Origin: an uncultured Acetatifactor sp.
GTDB taxonomy: Bacteria > Bacillota > Clostridia > Lachnospirales > Lachnospiraceae
Assembly: GCA_944384205.1 (NCBI GenBank)
Contig: CALWSL010000011.1
Location: forward strand, 1-64,000
Direction: 5' to 3'
DNA: 64,000 nucleotides
Below are positions 52,001 to 60,380 of the stretch, piece by piece (within the stretch, counting starts at the first letter, position 1; the number at the start of each line of letters is the position of its first letter). A program made the position numbers and the translations under genes. The notes under the pieces are model-generated. The model searched no databases. It had not been told where the DNA came from and saw only the letters and a list, made by a program, of their open reading frames with translations.

Positions 52001-53078
52001 AGATGATGGAGAAAGCTTCAGTAATCTGACAAAAACCAACGATGCAACAGTAACCTTGTATGCACAGTGGAGGGATACTACGCCGCCCTCTGTCAAAAAT
52101 GAAACTGAGAGTGAACCGGAGCCTTCCTCCACATCCGATGGTATTATTTATGACTGGACAAATCAGAAAATTCTGTTGAAATTTACGGCTGCTGACAACG
52201 GAAGCGGTATGAAATCCCTGATTCTTTACGAAGGATACGGAACAACAGGGACAGTTTTGCAAAACAGGACAGATGATGTGCAGTACCTCGTTTCCAAAGA
52301 AGGCATTCAAAAATATACCGTGGTTGCCACGGATTATTCAGGAAATACAGAAACGCTCTATATTACTACAAGGATAGACCATGTGACACCAAAAGGTGAT
52401 TTTTCACTGGACTATGACGGATATAAGCTGACCGTTTCTGTTGACAATATCATAGAGGAATGCACTGGAAATAAAGCGTCCGGTTGCAGGGAGGCGTGGA
52501 TTGACATAAAAGGACTGGACGGGAGCGGAAATATCCTGTATGAGGATAAGTTGCCTCTTATCCTTATGACACCGGAAAATATTTATACGGGAGCTTCCTA
52601 CGAGGGAGAGTTTGAACTGAGTGATGGCTTTAATTATGAAGCTGATTTTATTCGGGTGAATGCTTTTGTAAAAGACAATGCCGGAAATTATCTGCCTGCT
52701 GTAGGGGAAGAAACCGTGCCTGCTTTTACGGTGAAAGGATATGTGGAGCGCTGTCTTGGTCCTGCAAGCCGGTGGAGCTGTGGTGAATCCGGAAATGTAC
52801 ATATATACGCAGCATCCTATGCTGATTCTGTGTCTATCGAATATCCGGCAGCATGGATTACTTTAGACGATACCCTGGAGAGGCGTATCTATGATTACAT
52901 GGGAAATCAGATAAAGGAAAGGAACGAAACGGATTTGTTTTCCATACCCCTGTATGCTGAGAATCGTGAGTACAGCATTATTGTTCATGCCTTCAAAAAT
53001 GGACGGGAAAAAACGGTTACGTTGCCGGTGGTAACAGATGGTTCCGTTTTGGAAGAAATTCGGACGAGGCTGAGGTAA
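49023..53078 (+). CDS. Large secreted S8 subtilase with InlB-type repeats
   Basis: A 1351-residue exported serine protease. One N-terminal hydrophobic segment (6-24) acts as signal or anchor. The catalytic triad is visible: 'VAVIDSG' (D59), 'DEYGHGSQMAS' (H90) and 'WGTSFAAAY' (S228). There is almost no room for a propeptide before Asp59. After about 290, a long beta-rich region follows. About 720-1020 hold InlB B-type repeats ('YVFGGWYTEKNGKGVQVW', 'FVFQGWYVD', 'YSFTGWNTMADGKGKTIDDGE'), then two Ig-like domains starting 'DTTPPSVKNE'. No LPxTG is present. The stop overlaps the next gene (TAATG), so the two are made together. Confidence 0.85.
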   Translation: MQKKKIIITAAGLFLVLLCAVFIGSRCHTEWKKHALTGYMEGLKEHVETLEAVTVAVIDSGCSVEEAYADRISDKARSFAGTDGTDEYGHGSQMASLILANTPESVRIMPLKVMDGSGVAETADVAEALSYAYENGADVISLSLNAILSGEEDRLTFLINEITQAGVPVIVSAGNDRMNVKSLFPANVESAMVIGAANGDYAACDFSNYGDTVDFCAYGKFNGEWGTSFAAAYVVSLVAELKAYGKEDAEEIFRKYAASYEKSGDCGCGQGYLWVDYAKTETAEIMETTGTLYLGGTTKTEKNIGADLCSLDWENMDGEELTAYLGETDSEYVGMFLCSLTEEEFSRLKDKCTILDSIITSLTVTYDRETGEYVTQKKEAHPFTDYAINAYLRKKGKMAVSAWIIQHGNGCGAVTFYVSNTPQTGRYKFEIFGMQGKEASNVNGNAVMAEELTINRTELVSSDKNKFKPAIVKKETEDGRTDNSISLYLTDVTVRHIAWVYEEALNRDEVKLIRSQSLLSPWNDVTIEPRDIYYRQENAAHNRLNGADNGNAFYGVSIKFDGVGSPQTGYYYAPASTAYRYEAAGSTQPAYSHDYTELTDAGFIFHESPKTRNPIANNFNSLTSPMNAVLFKGQKQESYTDYPDPIGGCSMYQASRHYDLFVISNIRRITDRLSYLEEAGTFTLNSHLYQMSSTVHYAGDTGKIAIENDVAEYIFHLEPNEYTVTADADGGTVTDYPNDRGRQVTASFPVKYGCVDYDNIGGLAPRKDGYVFGGWYTEKNGKGVQVWDKDGLAKRNGICWSSSGRWKHPGNLTVYAYWIPSSYVQLDANWGTITDYIGGAGSINITGFFTEYGQDYYDDIGRLYPVRDGFVFQGWYVDPEDPDNSEGKDVGRNGGVMVWGADGKAVGGTGFWSNGTWSYDGGNVVAFAHWSRSTYNVKFDANGGAGSKPAMSALKYGQTYPLSVNTPPFNGFARTGYSFTGWNTMADGKGKTIDDGESFSNLTKTNDATVTLYAQWRDTTPPSVKNETESEPEPSSTSDGIIYDWTNQKILLKFTAADNGSGMKSLILYEGYGTTGTVLQNRTDDVQYLVSKEGIQKYTVVATDYSGNTETLYITTRIDHVTPKGDFSLDYDGYKLTVSVDNIIEECTGNKASGCREAWIDIKGLDGSGNILYEDKLPLILMTPENIYTGASYEGEFELSDGFNYEADFIRVNAFVKDNAGNYLPAVGEETVPAFTVKGYVERCLGPASRWSCGESGNVHIYAASYADSVSIEYPAAWITLDDTLERRIYDYMGNQIKERNETDLFSIPLYAENREYSIIVHAFKNGREKTVTLPVVTDGSVLEEIRTRLR

Positions 53079-53761
53079 TGGCAATCGTATTTTTCTGCTG
53101 GGGGGTTATCTATGGAGTAGTGTCTGCGGGAATATTCCTGATACAGAATATGGATGAAGAAGATTGGACAATAAAACGGAAAGAAAGAGTGATTTTGTTT
53201 GGCTGTAGCGGGATCAATAGTTTCTTGGTTTGTCACGTTTCCCGCATGGAAGGTGTAGCCGCGTTTATGCTTTCCGTTTTGGCAGGATGTCTGCTTTTTG
53301 CCTGTATAACGGATGGCAGGGCTTGCGTGGTGTTTCAGTTTACATGGTGGGTTGCAGGTGCTGTGGGAGGCGGTCTGTTATACCGGAGTTATACAACAGA
53401 CTGTACAGCATTATGGACGACGGATTTCCCACAAGAACAGCGCTTGTTGTCGTTGCTTTTTTATATCGTTCTGCAGGAGGTTATTTTTTGCAACGCATAT
53501 GGAAGGGCGGACTGTCATGCCTTTGTGGTTTGCGCTTTGGTAGGGAGCGCGTTTGGCATGAATTTTCTGGGATATCTTATCCATATGATTTTGGCATTCA
53601 GTGGTCTTGCCATTACGCAGGCTTTTCGTCATAATATTAATCAGAAAGGAAATTTAAAGCAGCCGGTTGCATTTCTTCCTTATATCACAATTTCTTTCTG
53701 GGCGCTGCTCTATGCGGTTTACAGTGCTCAAAATGGAATCATAACAATCCTGAATATATAA
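53078..53761 (+). CDS. Prepilin-peptidase-like membrane protein (A24/TadV-like)
   Basis: A 227-residue protein with about seven hydrophobic spans. Two aspartates sit where A24 peptidases have theirs: 'FACITDGRACVVF' and 'NAYGRADCHAFVV', the latter like GxGDxK but degenerate. It would process the Flp-like pilins 7-8 kb upstream, though the altered motif leaves activity open. Its ATG overlaps the subtilase stop by one base, an unusual pairing. Confidence 0.6.
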   Translation: MAIVFFCWGVIYGVVSAGIFLIQNMDEEDWTIKRKERVILFGCSGINSFLVCHVSRMEGVAAFMLSVLAGCLLFACITDGRACVVFQFTWWVAGAVGGGLLYRSYTTDCTALWTTDFPQEQRLLSLLFYIVLQEVIFCNAYGRADCHAFVVCALVGSAFGMNFLGYLIHMILAFSGLAITQAFRHNINQKGNLKQPVAFLPYITISFWALLYAVYSAQNGIITILNI

Positions 53762-53803
53762 CAGTTCAGCCATGCAGAAATGATTGTGCATGGCTAAACT
53801 GTT
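53760..53803 (+). terminator. Long hairpin after peptidase-like gene
   Basis: AACAGTT-C-AGCCATGCA pairs with TGCATGGCT-A-AACTGTT (one mismatch in 17 bp). It overlaps the stop codon. No T-run follows. Confidence 0.6.
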
Positions 53804-53834
53804 ACAAGAATATTGTATATTTATGCGTACATTC

Positions 53835-53863
53835 TTGATTTTTGCCCGAAAAAATGATATAGT
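53835..53863 (+). promoter_or_regulatory. Promoter of amino acid ABC operon
   Basis: TTGATT (53835-53840), a 17-base spacer and TATAGT (53858-53863), 40 bases before the start codon. Confidence 0.7.
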
Positions 53864-53903
53864 AAATCAAATTTCAGAAAAGAAATAACAGGAGGATATC
53901 GTT

Positions 53904-54767
53904 ATGAAGAAATTATTGGCAATATTGATGGCATCGGTTCTTTGTGTAGCTGCATTAACTGCCTGTGGTGATACCACGACAGCTACAAGTGGCGAAGAGA
54001 GCACGGCTACAACAGTAACAGAGAGTGAAGAGAGTACTTCGGCATCTACAACAGAAGGCGAAGAGAGCGTATCTGCCGAAGTGGCAGAGAACACGGAAGA
54101 GGGCGTATTAGTTGTAGGTACAAACGCAGAATTCCCTCCCTTCGAGTACATTGGAGACGATGGTGAACCGGATGGCTTTGATATCGCATTGATTAAAGCG
54201 ATTGGAGAGAAGCTTGGCATGGAAGTAAGGATTGAAAATATGGAGTTTGCTTCTTTGGTAGCTGCTATTGGTAATAAAATTGATGTAGCTATTGCAGGTA
54301 TGTCAGTTATGCCGGATCGTGAGGATGCGGTTGATTTTTCCGACTCCTACTATGAAGCAGTACAGAACGTAATTGTTTTGGCAGATTCATCCATTGCTTC
54401 TGCAGCGGATTTAGAAAATAAGACAATCGGTGTACAGATGGGTACTACAGGTCAGTATACGGCAGAGGAGATTGCAGGTGTAACGGTTCAGGCATACAAT
54501 AAAGGTGTTGATGCAGTGAATGACTTAATCAACGGCAGAGTTGATGCAGTTATTATCGACAGAAATCCTGCAAAAGTATTTGCAGATAAATATGAGGGAC
54601 AGATTGTAGCGCTTGAGGGGGACCAGTTCGGCTTTGAGGTAGAAAATTATGCGATTGCACTTCCCAACGGAAGCGACCTTGTAGAGAAAGTAAATACGGC
54701 GCTTGCTGAGTTGAAGGAAGACGGAACCTATGATGCGTTAGTTGCACAGTATATTGAAGGGGAATAA
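53904..54767 (+). CDS. Polar amino acid ABC transporter binding lipoprotein
   Basis: A 287-residue SBP_bac_3 lipoprotein: lipobox 'AALTACG', then a Thr/Ser/Glu-rich linker to about residue 68. The binding domain starts 'LVVGTNAEFPPFEYIGDDGEPDGFDIALIKAIGEKLGM' and contains 'VAIAGMSVMPDREDAVDFSDSYYEA', with the conserved Arg that holds the ligand alpha-carboxylate. The ligand is probably a polar or basic amino acid. AGGAGG precedes ATG 53904. A terminator between this gene and the permease would give excess binding protein. Confidence 0.92.
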   Translation: MKKLLAILMASVLCVAALTACGDTTTATSGEESTATTVTESEESTSASTTEGEESVSAEVAENTEEGVLVVGTNAEFPPFEYIGDDGEPDGFDIALIKAIGEKLGMEVRIENMEFASLVAAIGNKIDVAIAGMSVMPDREDAVDFSDSYYEAVQNVIVLADSSIASAADLENKTIGVQMGTTGQYTAEEIAGVTVQAYNKGVDAVNDLINGRVDAVIIDRNPAKVFADKYEGQIVALEGDQFGFEVENYAIALPNGSDLVEKVNTALAELKEDGTYDALVAQYIEGE

Positions 54768-54790
54768 TTATTTATTTTTTACAAAATCAG

Positions 54791-54823
54791 GAGGATAATG
54801 GCTTGTGCCTTTATCCTCTTTTT
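54791..54823 (+). terminator. Terminator between binding protein and permease
   Basis: GAGGATAATGGC / GCCTTTATCCTC stem (one mismatch) with TTGT loop and T5. It probably lets most transcripts stop after the binding-protein gene. Confidence 0.88.
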
Positions 54824-54881
54824 GATATGATGTAACTGTTCAGCAGAAATACATTAACAATCAGAGAGTGAGGAACGCGCA

Positions 54882-55580
54882 GTGGAATGGTTTGATTCAA
54901 TATGGGGGCATATCTATACTGCATTTATTGAAAAAGACAGATGGAGGCTTTACATAAAGGGACTTGGCGTAACAATGGAGGTGGCGGTATTTGCCGCTTT
55001 GTTGGGTGTGCTGATAGGTACAATTATTGCGTTTATGAAATTGTCGGTCAGACGAGACGGGAAAAAGACGATTCTTTCCCGCATCGCCAATATTTATATC
55101 GATATTATTCGTGGTACGCCTTCTGTACTGCAGCTCCTCATTATGTGGTTTGTGGTATTAAAAAGCTGCCACAACGGAATCCTTGTAGCAGTCATTACCT
55201 TTGGCATTAATTCCGGCGCCTATGTGGCAGAGATTGTGCGCGCGGGTATTCTGGCTGTGGATAAGGGACAGACGGAAGCAGGACGATCTTTGGGATTGAA
55301 TAAATTTCAGACCATGCGTTATATTGTCATTCCTCAGGCATTTAAAAATATACTCCCTCCTCTGGGAAATGAGTTTATTGTGTTGATTAAGGAGACGGCT
55401 ATCGTAGGTTATGTAAGTTTGAGTGATCTGACCCGCGTGGCAAATCAGATGACTTCCACGATTTATGATGCGTTTACTCCGCTGATTGGCGCGGCAGTTA
55501 TTTATTTTATAATTATAAAAATACTTACTGTATTGTTACAGAAGCTGGAGAGGAGGCTGCGTAAGAGTGATAATCGTTAA
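54882..55580 (+). CDS. Amino acid ABC transporter permease (HisM/GlnP type)
   Basis: A 232-residue permease starting at GTG 54882. '[31 protein letters not shown]' opens the BPD_transp_1 domain, '[23 protein letters not shown]' is typical of the polar amino acid family, and the coupling motif is '[35 protein letters not shown]'. It overlaps the ATPase gene by 14 bases. Confidence 0.92.
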   Translation: MEWFDSIWGHIYTAFIEKDRWRLYIKGLGVTMEVAVFAALLGVLIGTIIAFMKLSVRRDGKKTILSRIANIYIDIIRGTPSVLQLLIMWFVVLKSCHNGILVAVITFGINSGAYVAEIVRAGILAVDKGQTEAGRSLGLNKFQTMRYIVIPQAFKNILPPLGNEFIVLIKETAIVGYVSLSDLTRVANQMTSTIYDAFTPLIGAAVIYFIIIKILTVLLQKLERRLRKSDNR

Positions 55581-56289
55581 GGATTTACATAAGGAATTTG
55601 AGGGAAATCATGTCCTGCGCGGCGTGAACTATCATATTCATCCCGGCGAAAAGATTGTAATAGTGGGACCTTCCGGTTCCGGGAAAAGTACTTTTTTACG
55701 CTGTCTGAATCTGTTGGAGATACCTACCAGCGGAGAAATCTGGTTTGACGGACAACTGATTACGGATAAAAAGACTAATATTAACAAAGTCAGAGAGCAT
55801 ATGGGGATGGTTTTCCAGCATTTTAATCTGTTCAACAATCTGACGATTATGGATAATATCACATTGGCGCCCACCAAACTAAAGCTGATGAAAGAGGAGG
55901 AGGCAAAAGAGAATGCCCTGAAGCTTTTGAAGCGTGTGGGACTTGCGGATAAGGCGGACGCTTATCCGGCTTCCCTCAGCGGCGGTCAGAAGCAGCGGAT
56001 TGCCATTGTGCGTTCTCTTGCCATGAATCCGAGAGTGATGCTCTTTGACGAGCCTACCTCCGCATTGGATCCTGAGATGGTTGGCGAGGTACTTGAGGTT
56101 ATGAAGGAGCTGGCTGACAGCGGCATGACCATGGTGGTGGTAACACATGAGATGGGATTTGCAAGAGAGGTAGGAACAAAAGTGCTCTTTATGGATGGAG
56201 GCAATATTATGGAGGAGAATACTCCCCGGGAATTTTTCACCAATCCGCAAAGTCCAAGGTTACAGGAATTTTTGTCCAAGGTATTATAG
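55567..56289 (+). CDS. Amino acid ABC transporter ATPase (GlnQ/HisP type)
   Basis: A 240-residue ATPase starting at GTG 55567 inside the permease gene. Walker [13 protein letters not shown], 'MVFQHFNLF', signature '[15 protein letters not shown]', Walker B '[13 protein letters not shown]' and 'VVTHEMGFA' are all complete. It finishes the three-gene importer. Confidence 0.94.
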   Translation: MIIVKDLHKEFEGNHVLRGVNYHIHPGEKIVIVGPSGSGKSTFLRCLNLLEIPTSGEIWFDGQLITDKKTNINKVREHMGMVFQHFNLFNNLTIMDNITLAPTKLKLMKEEEAKENALKLLKRVGLADKADAYPASLSGGQKQRIAIVRSLAMNPRVMLFDEPTSALDPEMVGEVLEVMKELADSGMTMVVVTHEMGFAREVGTKVLFMDGGNIMEENTPREFFTNPQSPRLQEFLSKVL

Positions 56290-56369
56290 AAAAAAACAGA
56301 CAGGCTGTTGCGGAGGAGATATCTGTGACAGTCTGCTTTTATAATAACGGTTTGTTTGGAGGATATGCT

Positions 56370-57419
56370 GTGATTACCATTTCGCTCTGTATGATTGTAA
56401 AAAACGAAGAGAAAATACTGGCCCGCTGTCTGGACAGTGTTGCGGATTTGATGGACGAAATCATTATTGTGGACACGGGTTCCACGGATGCGACAAAGGA
56501 AATTGCCGCCCGATATACGGATAAAATCTATGATTTTACATGGATTGATGATTTTAGCGCAGCCCGCAATTTTGCATTCTCAAAGGCAGCTTGTGAATAT
56601 ATTTATTCCGCGGATGCGGATGAAGTGGTGTCGGAGGAAAATCGTGGGAGGTTTCGGCAGCTTAAGGAGGTTTTGCTTCCGGAGATAGAGATTGTCCAAA
56701 TGAAATACGGCAATCAACTGCAGCATGGAACCGTGTATAATTTTGATGAAGAATATCGTCCAAAGCTGTTTAAAAGGCAGCGGGAATTTGTATGGGTGGA
56801 ACCTGTTCATGAGACTGTGCGCTTAGAGCCTGTGGTGTATGACAGTGATATTGTGATTACTCATTTGCCGGAGAATAGTCATGCAAAGAGGGATTTGCAG
56901 ACCTTTGCCAAACAGCTTTTGAAGGGCTTCAGATTATCTAAACGATTACATAATATGTACGCCAGAGAACTTTATCTGGCAGGAGATGCAGAGGATTTTG
57001 CGCAGGCACAAAAATTTTTTCTGGAATCCGTGGCAGATGCGGAGCGAAGTGCAGATGAAATGGTGGAGGCATGTTGTGTCGTTGCGAAGGCGGCAAGGCT
57101 TAAGGGGGACGATTACATGTTTTTCAAATATGTTTCTAAAGTGATTGCAGGAGAGGGCTGCTCGGAAATCTGCTGCGAGTTGGGACATTTTTATGAAGCG
57201 GCAGAGGATTATGAGGAAGCTTCTGTCTGGTATTACAATGCAGTCTATGAAACGGCGCCCGTGTTGAGCATTGCTGCGGGAGGAACAGAGGCGCTTGGGG
57301 GATTGGTGAGATGTTATAATCAGATGGGACTTACAGAGCAGGCAACGTTTTATCAGAAGGAATATGAACGGTTTGAAGAGGAAGCTACTGGACGAAAAAA
57401 TACATGCGTGATACAATAA
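56370..57419 (+). CDS. Family 2 glycosyltransferase with TPR-like tail
   Basis: A 349-residue protein from GTG 56370, with GGAGG 7 bases upstream; a GTG at 56325 also has GGAGGAG. 'ITISLCMIVKNEEKILARCLDSVADLMDEIIIVDTGSTDAT' is the GT-A nucleotide-sugar site and 'YIYSADADEV' is the DxD. 'VHETVRLEPVVYDSDIVITHL' resembles the SunS-like branch. The last 150 residues are helical TPR-like repeats. The acceptor is unknown. Confidence 0.85.
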   Translation: MITISLCMIVKNEEKILARCLDSVADLMDEIIIVDTGSTDATKEIAARYTDKIYDFTWIDDFSAARNFAFSKAACEYIYSADADEVVSEENRGRFRQLKEVLLPEIEIVQMKYGNQLQHGTVYNFDEEYRPKLFKRQREFVWVEPVHETVRLEPVVYDSDIVITHLPENSHAKRDLQTFAKQLLKGFRLSKRLHNMYARELYLAGDAEDFAQAQKFFLESVADAERSADEMVEACCVVAKAARLKGDDYMFFKYVSKVIAGEGCSEICCELGHFYEAAEDYEEASVWYYNAVYETAPVLSIAAGGTEALGGLVRCYNQMGLTEQATFYQKEYERFEEEATGRKNTCVIQ

Positions 57420-57485
57420 GCAGGATAAAAAACGGAATACAATAATAAAGTAAGAGCGTGCCGCAGCGCGCAGAATGGAAGGATT

Positions 57486-58547
57486 ATGAGTTGGGAAGAA
57501 AATGTGCGTAGGGTGGTTCCTTACGTTGCCGGTGAGCAGCCGGACAAAGAAAATATGATTAAATTAAATACAAATGAATGCCCTTATCCCCCGGCACCGG
57601 GGGTAAAGAAGCTGGCAGAGAGTCTGAATGTGGACGCCCTGCGTTTATATCCCAATGCGGAGGCAGCCCCCCTTGTGAATGCCCTGGCAGAATATTACGG
57701 TGTAAAGCCATCACAGGTTTTTGTAGGTGTGGGTTCGGATGATGTACTATCCATGGCTTTTTTGACCTTTTTTAACAGTGAAAAGCCGATTCTGTTCCCG
57801 GATATCACCTATTCTTTTTATGACGTGTGGGCTGATTTGTACAGGATTCCCTATAAGACCTGTGCACTGGATGAGAATTGGCGGATTCGTCCCGAGGATT
57901 ACAAACAGCAAAACGGCGGTGTGATTTTTCCCAATCCCAACGCGCCTACCGGGGTATTGGAAAGTTTGGAACTGGTAGAAGAGATTCTGCAGGCAAATCG
58001 GGATGTTGTTGTGATTGTGGATGAGGCGTATGTGGATTTTGGTGGTGTAAGTGCGCTTCCTTTGATTGAAAAGTATGATAATCTGCTGGTGGTGCAGACG
58101 TTTTCCAAGTCTCGTGCCATGGCAGGATTGAGAATCGGTTTTGGTATCGGTAATGAAAAACTGATTCACTATTTGAATGACGCCAAATTTTCCTTTAATT
58201 CCTATACCATGAATCTGCCTTCGCAGGTGCTTGGTGTGGAGGCGGTGAAGGATGATGTGTACTTTAAGGCTACAACGGCTAAAATCGTAGCCACCAGAGA
58301 GCGGGTAAAAAAAGAGCTGACCAAGCTTGGATTTACGTTCCCGGATTCCAAGACCAATTTTATTTTTGTAACCCATAAAACGGTCCCTGCCCGGGAGATT
58401 TTTCAGGCGCTTCGGGAGGCAGACATTTATGTGCGTCACTGGGATAAACCGCGTATCGGCAATTATCTGCGTATCACGGTAGGAACGGACGACGAGATGG
58501 ATTGCCTGATAAGTTTCCTGCGGAAGTATCTGGCAGAGAGAGATTGA
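57486..58547 (+). CDS. hisC: Histidinol-phosphate aminotransferase
   Basis: A 353-residue class I/II PLP aminotransferase: 'MIKLNTNECPYPPAP', 'RLYPNAEAAPLVNALAEYYGV', 'VFVGVGSDDVLSMAF', 'IFPNPNAPTG', 'IVDEAYVDFGG' and the PLP lysine in 'QTFSKSRAMAGLRIGF'. It converts imidazole-acetol phosphate to histidinol phosphate. The other his genes are not in the window. GGAAGGATT precedes ATG 57486. It heads a run with a methyltransferase, hslO and nadE. Confidence 0.93.
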   Translation: MSWEENVRRVVPYVAGEQPDKENMIKLNTNECPYPPAPGVKKLAESLNVDALRLYPNAEAAPLVNALAEYYGVKPSQVFVGVGSDDVLSMAFLTFFNSEKPILFPDITYSFYDVWADLYRIPYKTCALDENWRIRPEDYKQQNGGVIFPNPNAPTGVLESLELVEEILQANRDVVVIVDEAYVDFGGVSALPLIEKYDNLLVVQTFSKSRAMAGLRIGFGIGNEKLIHYLNDAKFSFNSYTMNLPSQVLGVEAVKDDVYFKATTAKIVATRERVKKELTKLGFTFPDSKTNFIFVTHKTVPAREIFQALREADIYVRHWDKPRIGNYLRITVGTDDEMDCLISFLRKYLAERD

Positions 58548-58579
58548 TAAGCCGCAAAAGCGGCAGAATGAGAGGAACA

Positions 58580-59386
58580 ATGGAAGCGTATCAGGATTTT
58601 GCGTATGTGTATGACGAGTTCATGGATGCTACTCCCTATGGGGAGTGGTGTGAGCTTCTGGCGGAGCTGATAGAAAAATACGGTGTGTCAAAGCCCGAGC
58701 GGGATGTGGAAGAACTGTTGGATTCGGAACGGAATCTGGTGGTGGATTTGGGCTGCGGCACAGGTACGCTGACGGAATTGCTGTACCGGAAGGGATATGA
58801 CATGATTGGCGTGGATTCTTCCGAGTCCATGCTGAATATTGCCATGGAAAAGAAAGAAAAAAGCGGGTCTGAAATTCTATATCTGTTGCAGGACATGAGA
58901 GAGCTTGAATTGTACAGTACCGTGGGAACGGTGGTCAGTGTCTGCGATTCCATAAACTATATTCTGGAGGAAGAGGAGCTTCTTACCGTGTTTTCGCTGG
59001 TGAATAATTATCTCTATCCCGGTGGAATTTTTATTTTTGACTTTAATACGGATTATAAATATCGCGAGGTCATAGGAGACACCACGATTGCAGAGAACAG
59101 AGAGGACTGCAGCTTTATCTGGGAAAATTTCTATGACCCGGAGGAGGAGCTGAACGAATATAACCTGACCATTTTTGTCCGGGAGGAAGGTGATAGTTTC
59201 CGCAGATTTACGGAAACCCATCTGCAAAGAGGCTATACCGTGGAACAGATGCGCCGTCTTGTGGAACAGGCCGGCATGACGATTGTGGAGATATTGGATG
59301 CGGACACGAGAGAGAATGTGACCGATACCAGTGAACGGGTGTACATTGTTGCCCGCGAACAGGGAAAAGAAACAGCGATAGAGTGA
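58580..59386 (+). CDS. Class I SAM-dependent methyltransferase
   Basis: A 268-residue Rossmann methyltransferase from ATG 58580, with GAGAGGA upstream. 'LVVDLGCGTGTLTELLYRKGYDMIGVDSSESML' is motif I with the acidic residue of motif II, and 'LLQDMRELEL' is motif III. The N-terminus 'AYQDFAYVYDEFMDATPYGEW' is typical of a Firmicute family of unknown substrate. It lies 32 bp after hisC and 21 bp before hslO. Confidence 0.88.
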   Translation: MEAYQDFAYVYDEFMDATPYGEWCELLAELIEKYGVSKPERDVEELLDSERNLVVDLGCGTGTLTELLYRKGYDMIGVDSSESMLNIAMEKKEKSGSEILYLLQDMRELELYSTVGTVVSVCDSINYILEEEELLTVFSLVNNYLYPGGIFIFDFNTDYKYREVIGDTTIAENREDCSFIWENFYDPEEELNEYNLTIFVREEGDSFRRFTETHLQRGYTVEQMRRLVEQAGMTIVEILDADTRENVTDTSERVYIVAREQGKETAIE

Positions 59387-59407
59387 AATGAAGAAAAGAG
59401 GGAGCTT

Positions 59408-60286
59408 ATGACAGATTATATAGTGCGGGCAACCGCAGCGGAAGCGCAGATACGTGCCTTTGCCTGTACCACAAGACAGCTTGTGGAAAAGGCAAGACAG
59501 GCGCATAACACCAGTCCTGTGGTGACGGCGGCGTTAGGGAGGCTGTTGAGCGCGGGTGCCATGATGGGTACCATGTTAAAAGGAGAAAAGGACATCCTGA
59601 CCTTGCAGATTAAAGGTGACGGACCTGTGAACGGTCTGACGGTTACGGCAGATTCCAACGCCAATGTAAAGGGGTATGCCAATGTACCGGATGTGATTCT
59701 TCCTGCCAATTCCATTGGAAAACTGGATGTGGTAGGCGCCATCGGACAGGGCGTGCTGAGTGTTATTAAGGATATGGGATTAAAGGAACCTTATGTTGGA
59801 CAGACTGTATTGCAGACAGGTGAGATTGCAGAGGATTTGACCTATTATTTTGCGACTTCGGAGCAGGTGCCGTCCTCTGTGGGACTTGGTGTGCTGATGG
59901 AGAAAGATAATACCGTAAAACAGGCGGGAGGATTTATTATTCAGTTGATGCCCTTTGCGGAGGATTCGGTGATTGATAAGCTGGAGCAGAATCTGTCAAA
60001 GGTTAGTTCGGTCACAAGCCTTTTGGATGCCGGAAATACACCGGAGCAGATGCTGGAGCTTTTGCTGGAAGGGCTGAATCCTGAAATAACAGATACGATG
60101 ACTACTGCTTTTCGCTGCAACTGCGATAAACAGCGAGTGGAAAAAGCATTGATTAGTATCGGAAAAGCCGAATTGCAAAGTATGATAGATGATGGCGAGG
60201 AGATAGAAGTGAACTGTCATTTCTGCAATTCTCATTATAAATTCAGTGTGGATGAATTAAAAGATTTGTATCGGCGCGCAAAATAA
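59408..60286 (+). CDS. hslO: Hsp33 redox-regulated chaperone
   Basis: A 292-residue Hsp33. The N-terminal domain has 'SPVVTAALGRLLSAGAMMGTMLKGEKDILTLQIKGDGP', and the C-terminal zinc switch is CNC (about 237-239) plus CHFC (about 269-272). When oxidised the four cysteines release zinc and the protein binds unfolding clients. Length and motifs are canonical. Confidence 0.96.
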   Translation: MTDYIVRATAAEAQIRAFACTTRQLVEKARQAHNTSPVVTAALGRLLSAGAMMGTMLKGEKDILTLQIKGDGPVNGLTVTADSNANVKGYANVPDVILPANSIGKLDVVGAIGQGVLSVIKDMGLKEPYVGQTVLQTGEIAEDLTYYFATSEQVPSSVGLGVLMEKDNTVKQAGGFIIQLMPFAEDSVIDKLEQNLSKVSSVTSLLDAGNTPEQMLELLLEGLNPEITDTMTTAFRCNCDKQRVEKALISIGKAELQSMIDDGEEIEVNCHFCNSHYKFSVDELKDLYRRAK

Positions 60287-60301
60287 GCAGGAAAGAGGAT
60301 A

Positions 60302-60325
60302 GTGTGAAAAATAGATTTTTCACAC
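60302..60325 (+). terminator. Perfect AT-rich hairpin between hslO and nadE
   Basis: GTGTGAAAAAT-AG-ATTTTTCACAC, a perfect 11-bp inverted repeat with a 2-base gap. It may be an operator or a weak terminator. Two CAAATTTG palindromes follow at about 60327 and 60344. Confidence 0.5.
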
Positions 60326-60380
60326 ACAAATTTGTGCTGACGCTCAAATTTGAAGGTTACCGGTAGCATGGAGGATTTCT

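Noticed and set aside
53230-53634. A 134-codon plus-strand frame inside the prepilin-peptidase-like gene
   Set aside because: It is a shadow frame; the overlapping frame has coherent membrane spans, the A24-like aspartates and coupling to the subtilase stop.
57747-58580. A 277-codon minus-strand frame opposite hisC
   Set aside because: It is antisense to a canonical hisC with all PLP motifs, has no ribosome binding site, and its Cys/His/Arg-rich composition is that of a shadow.
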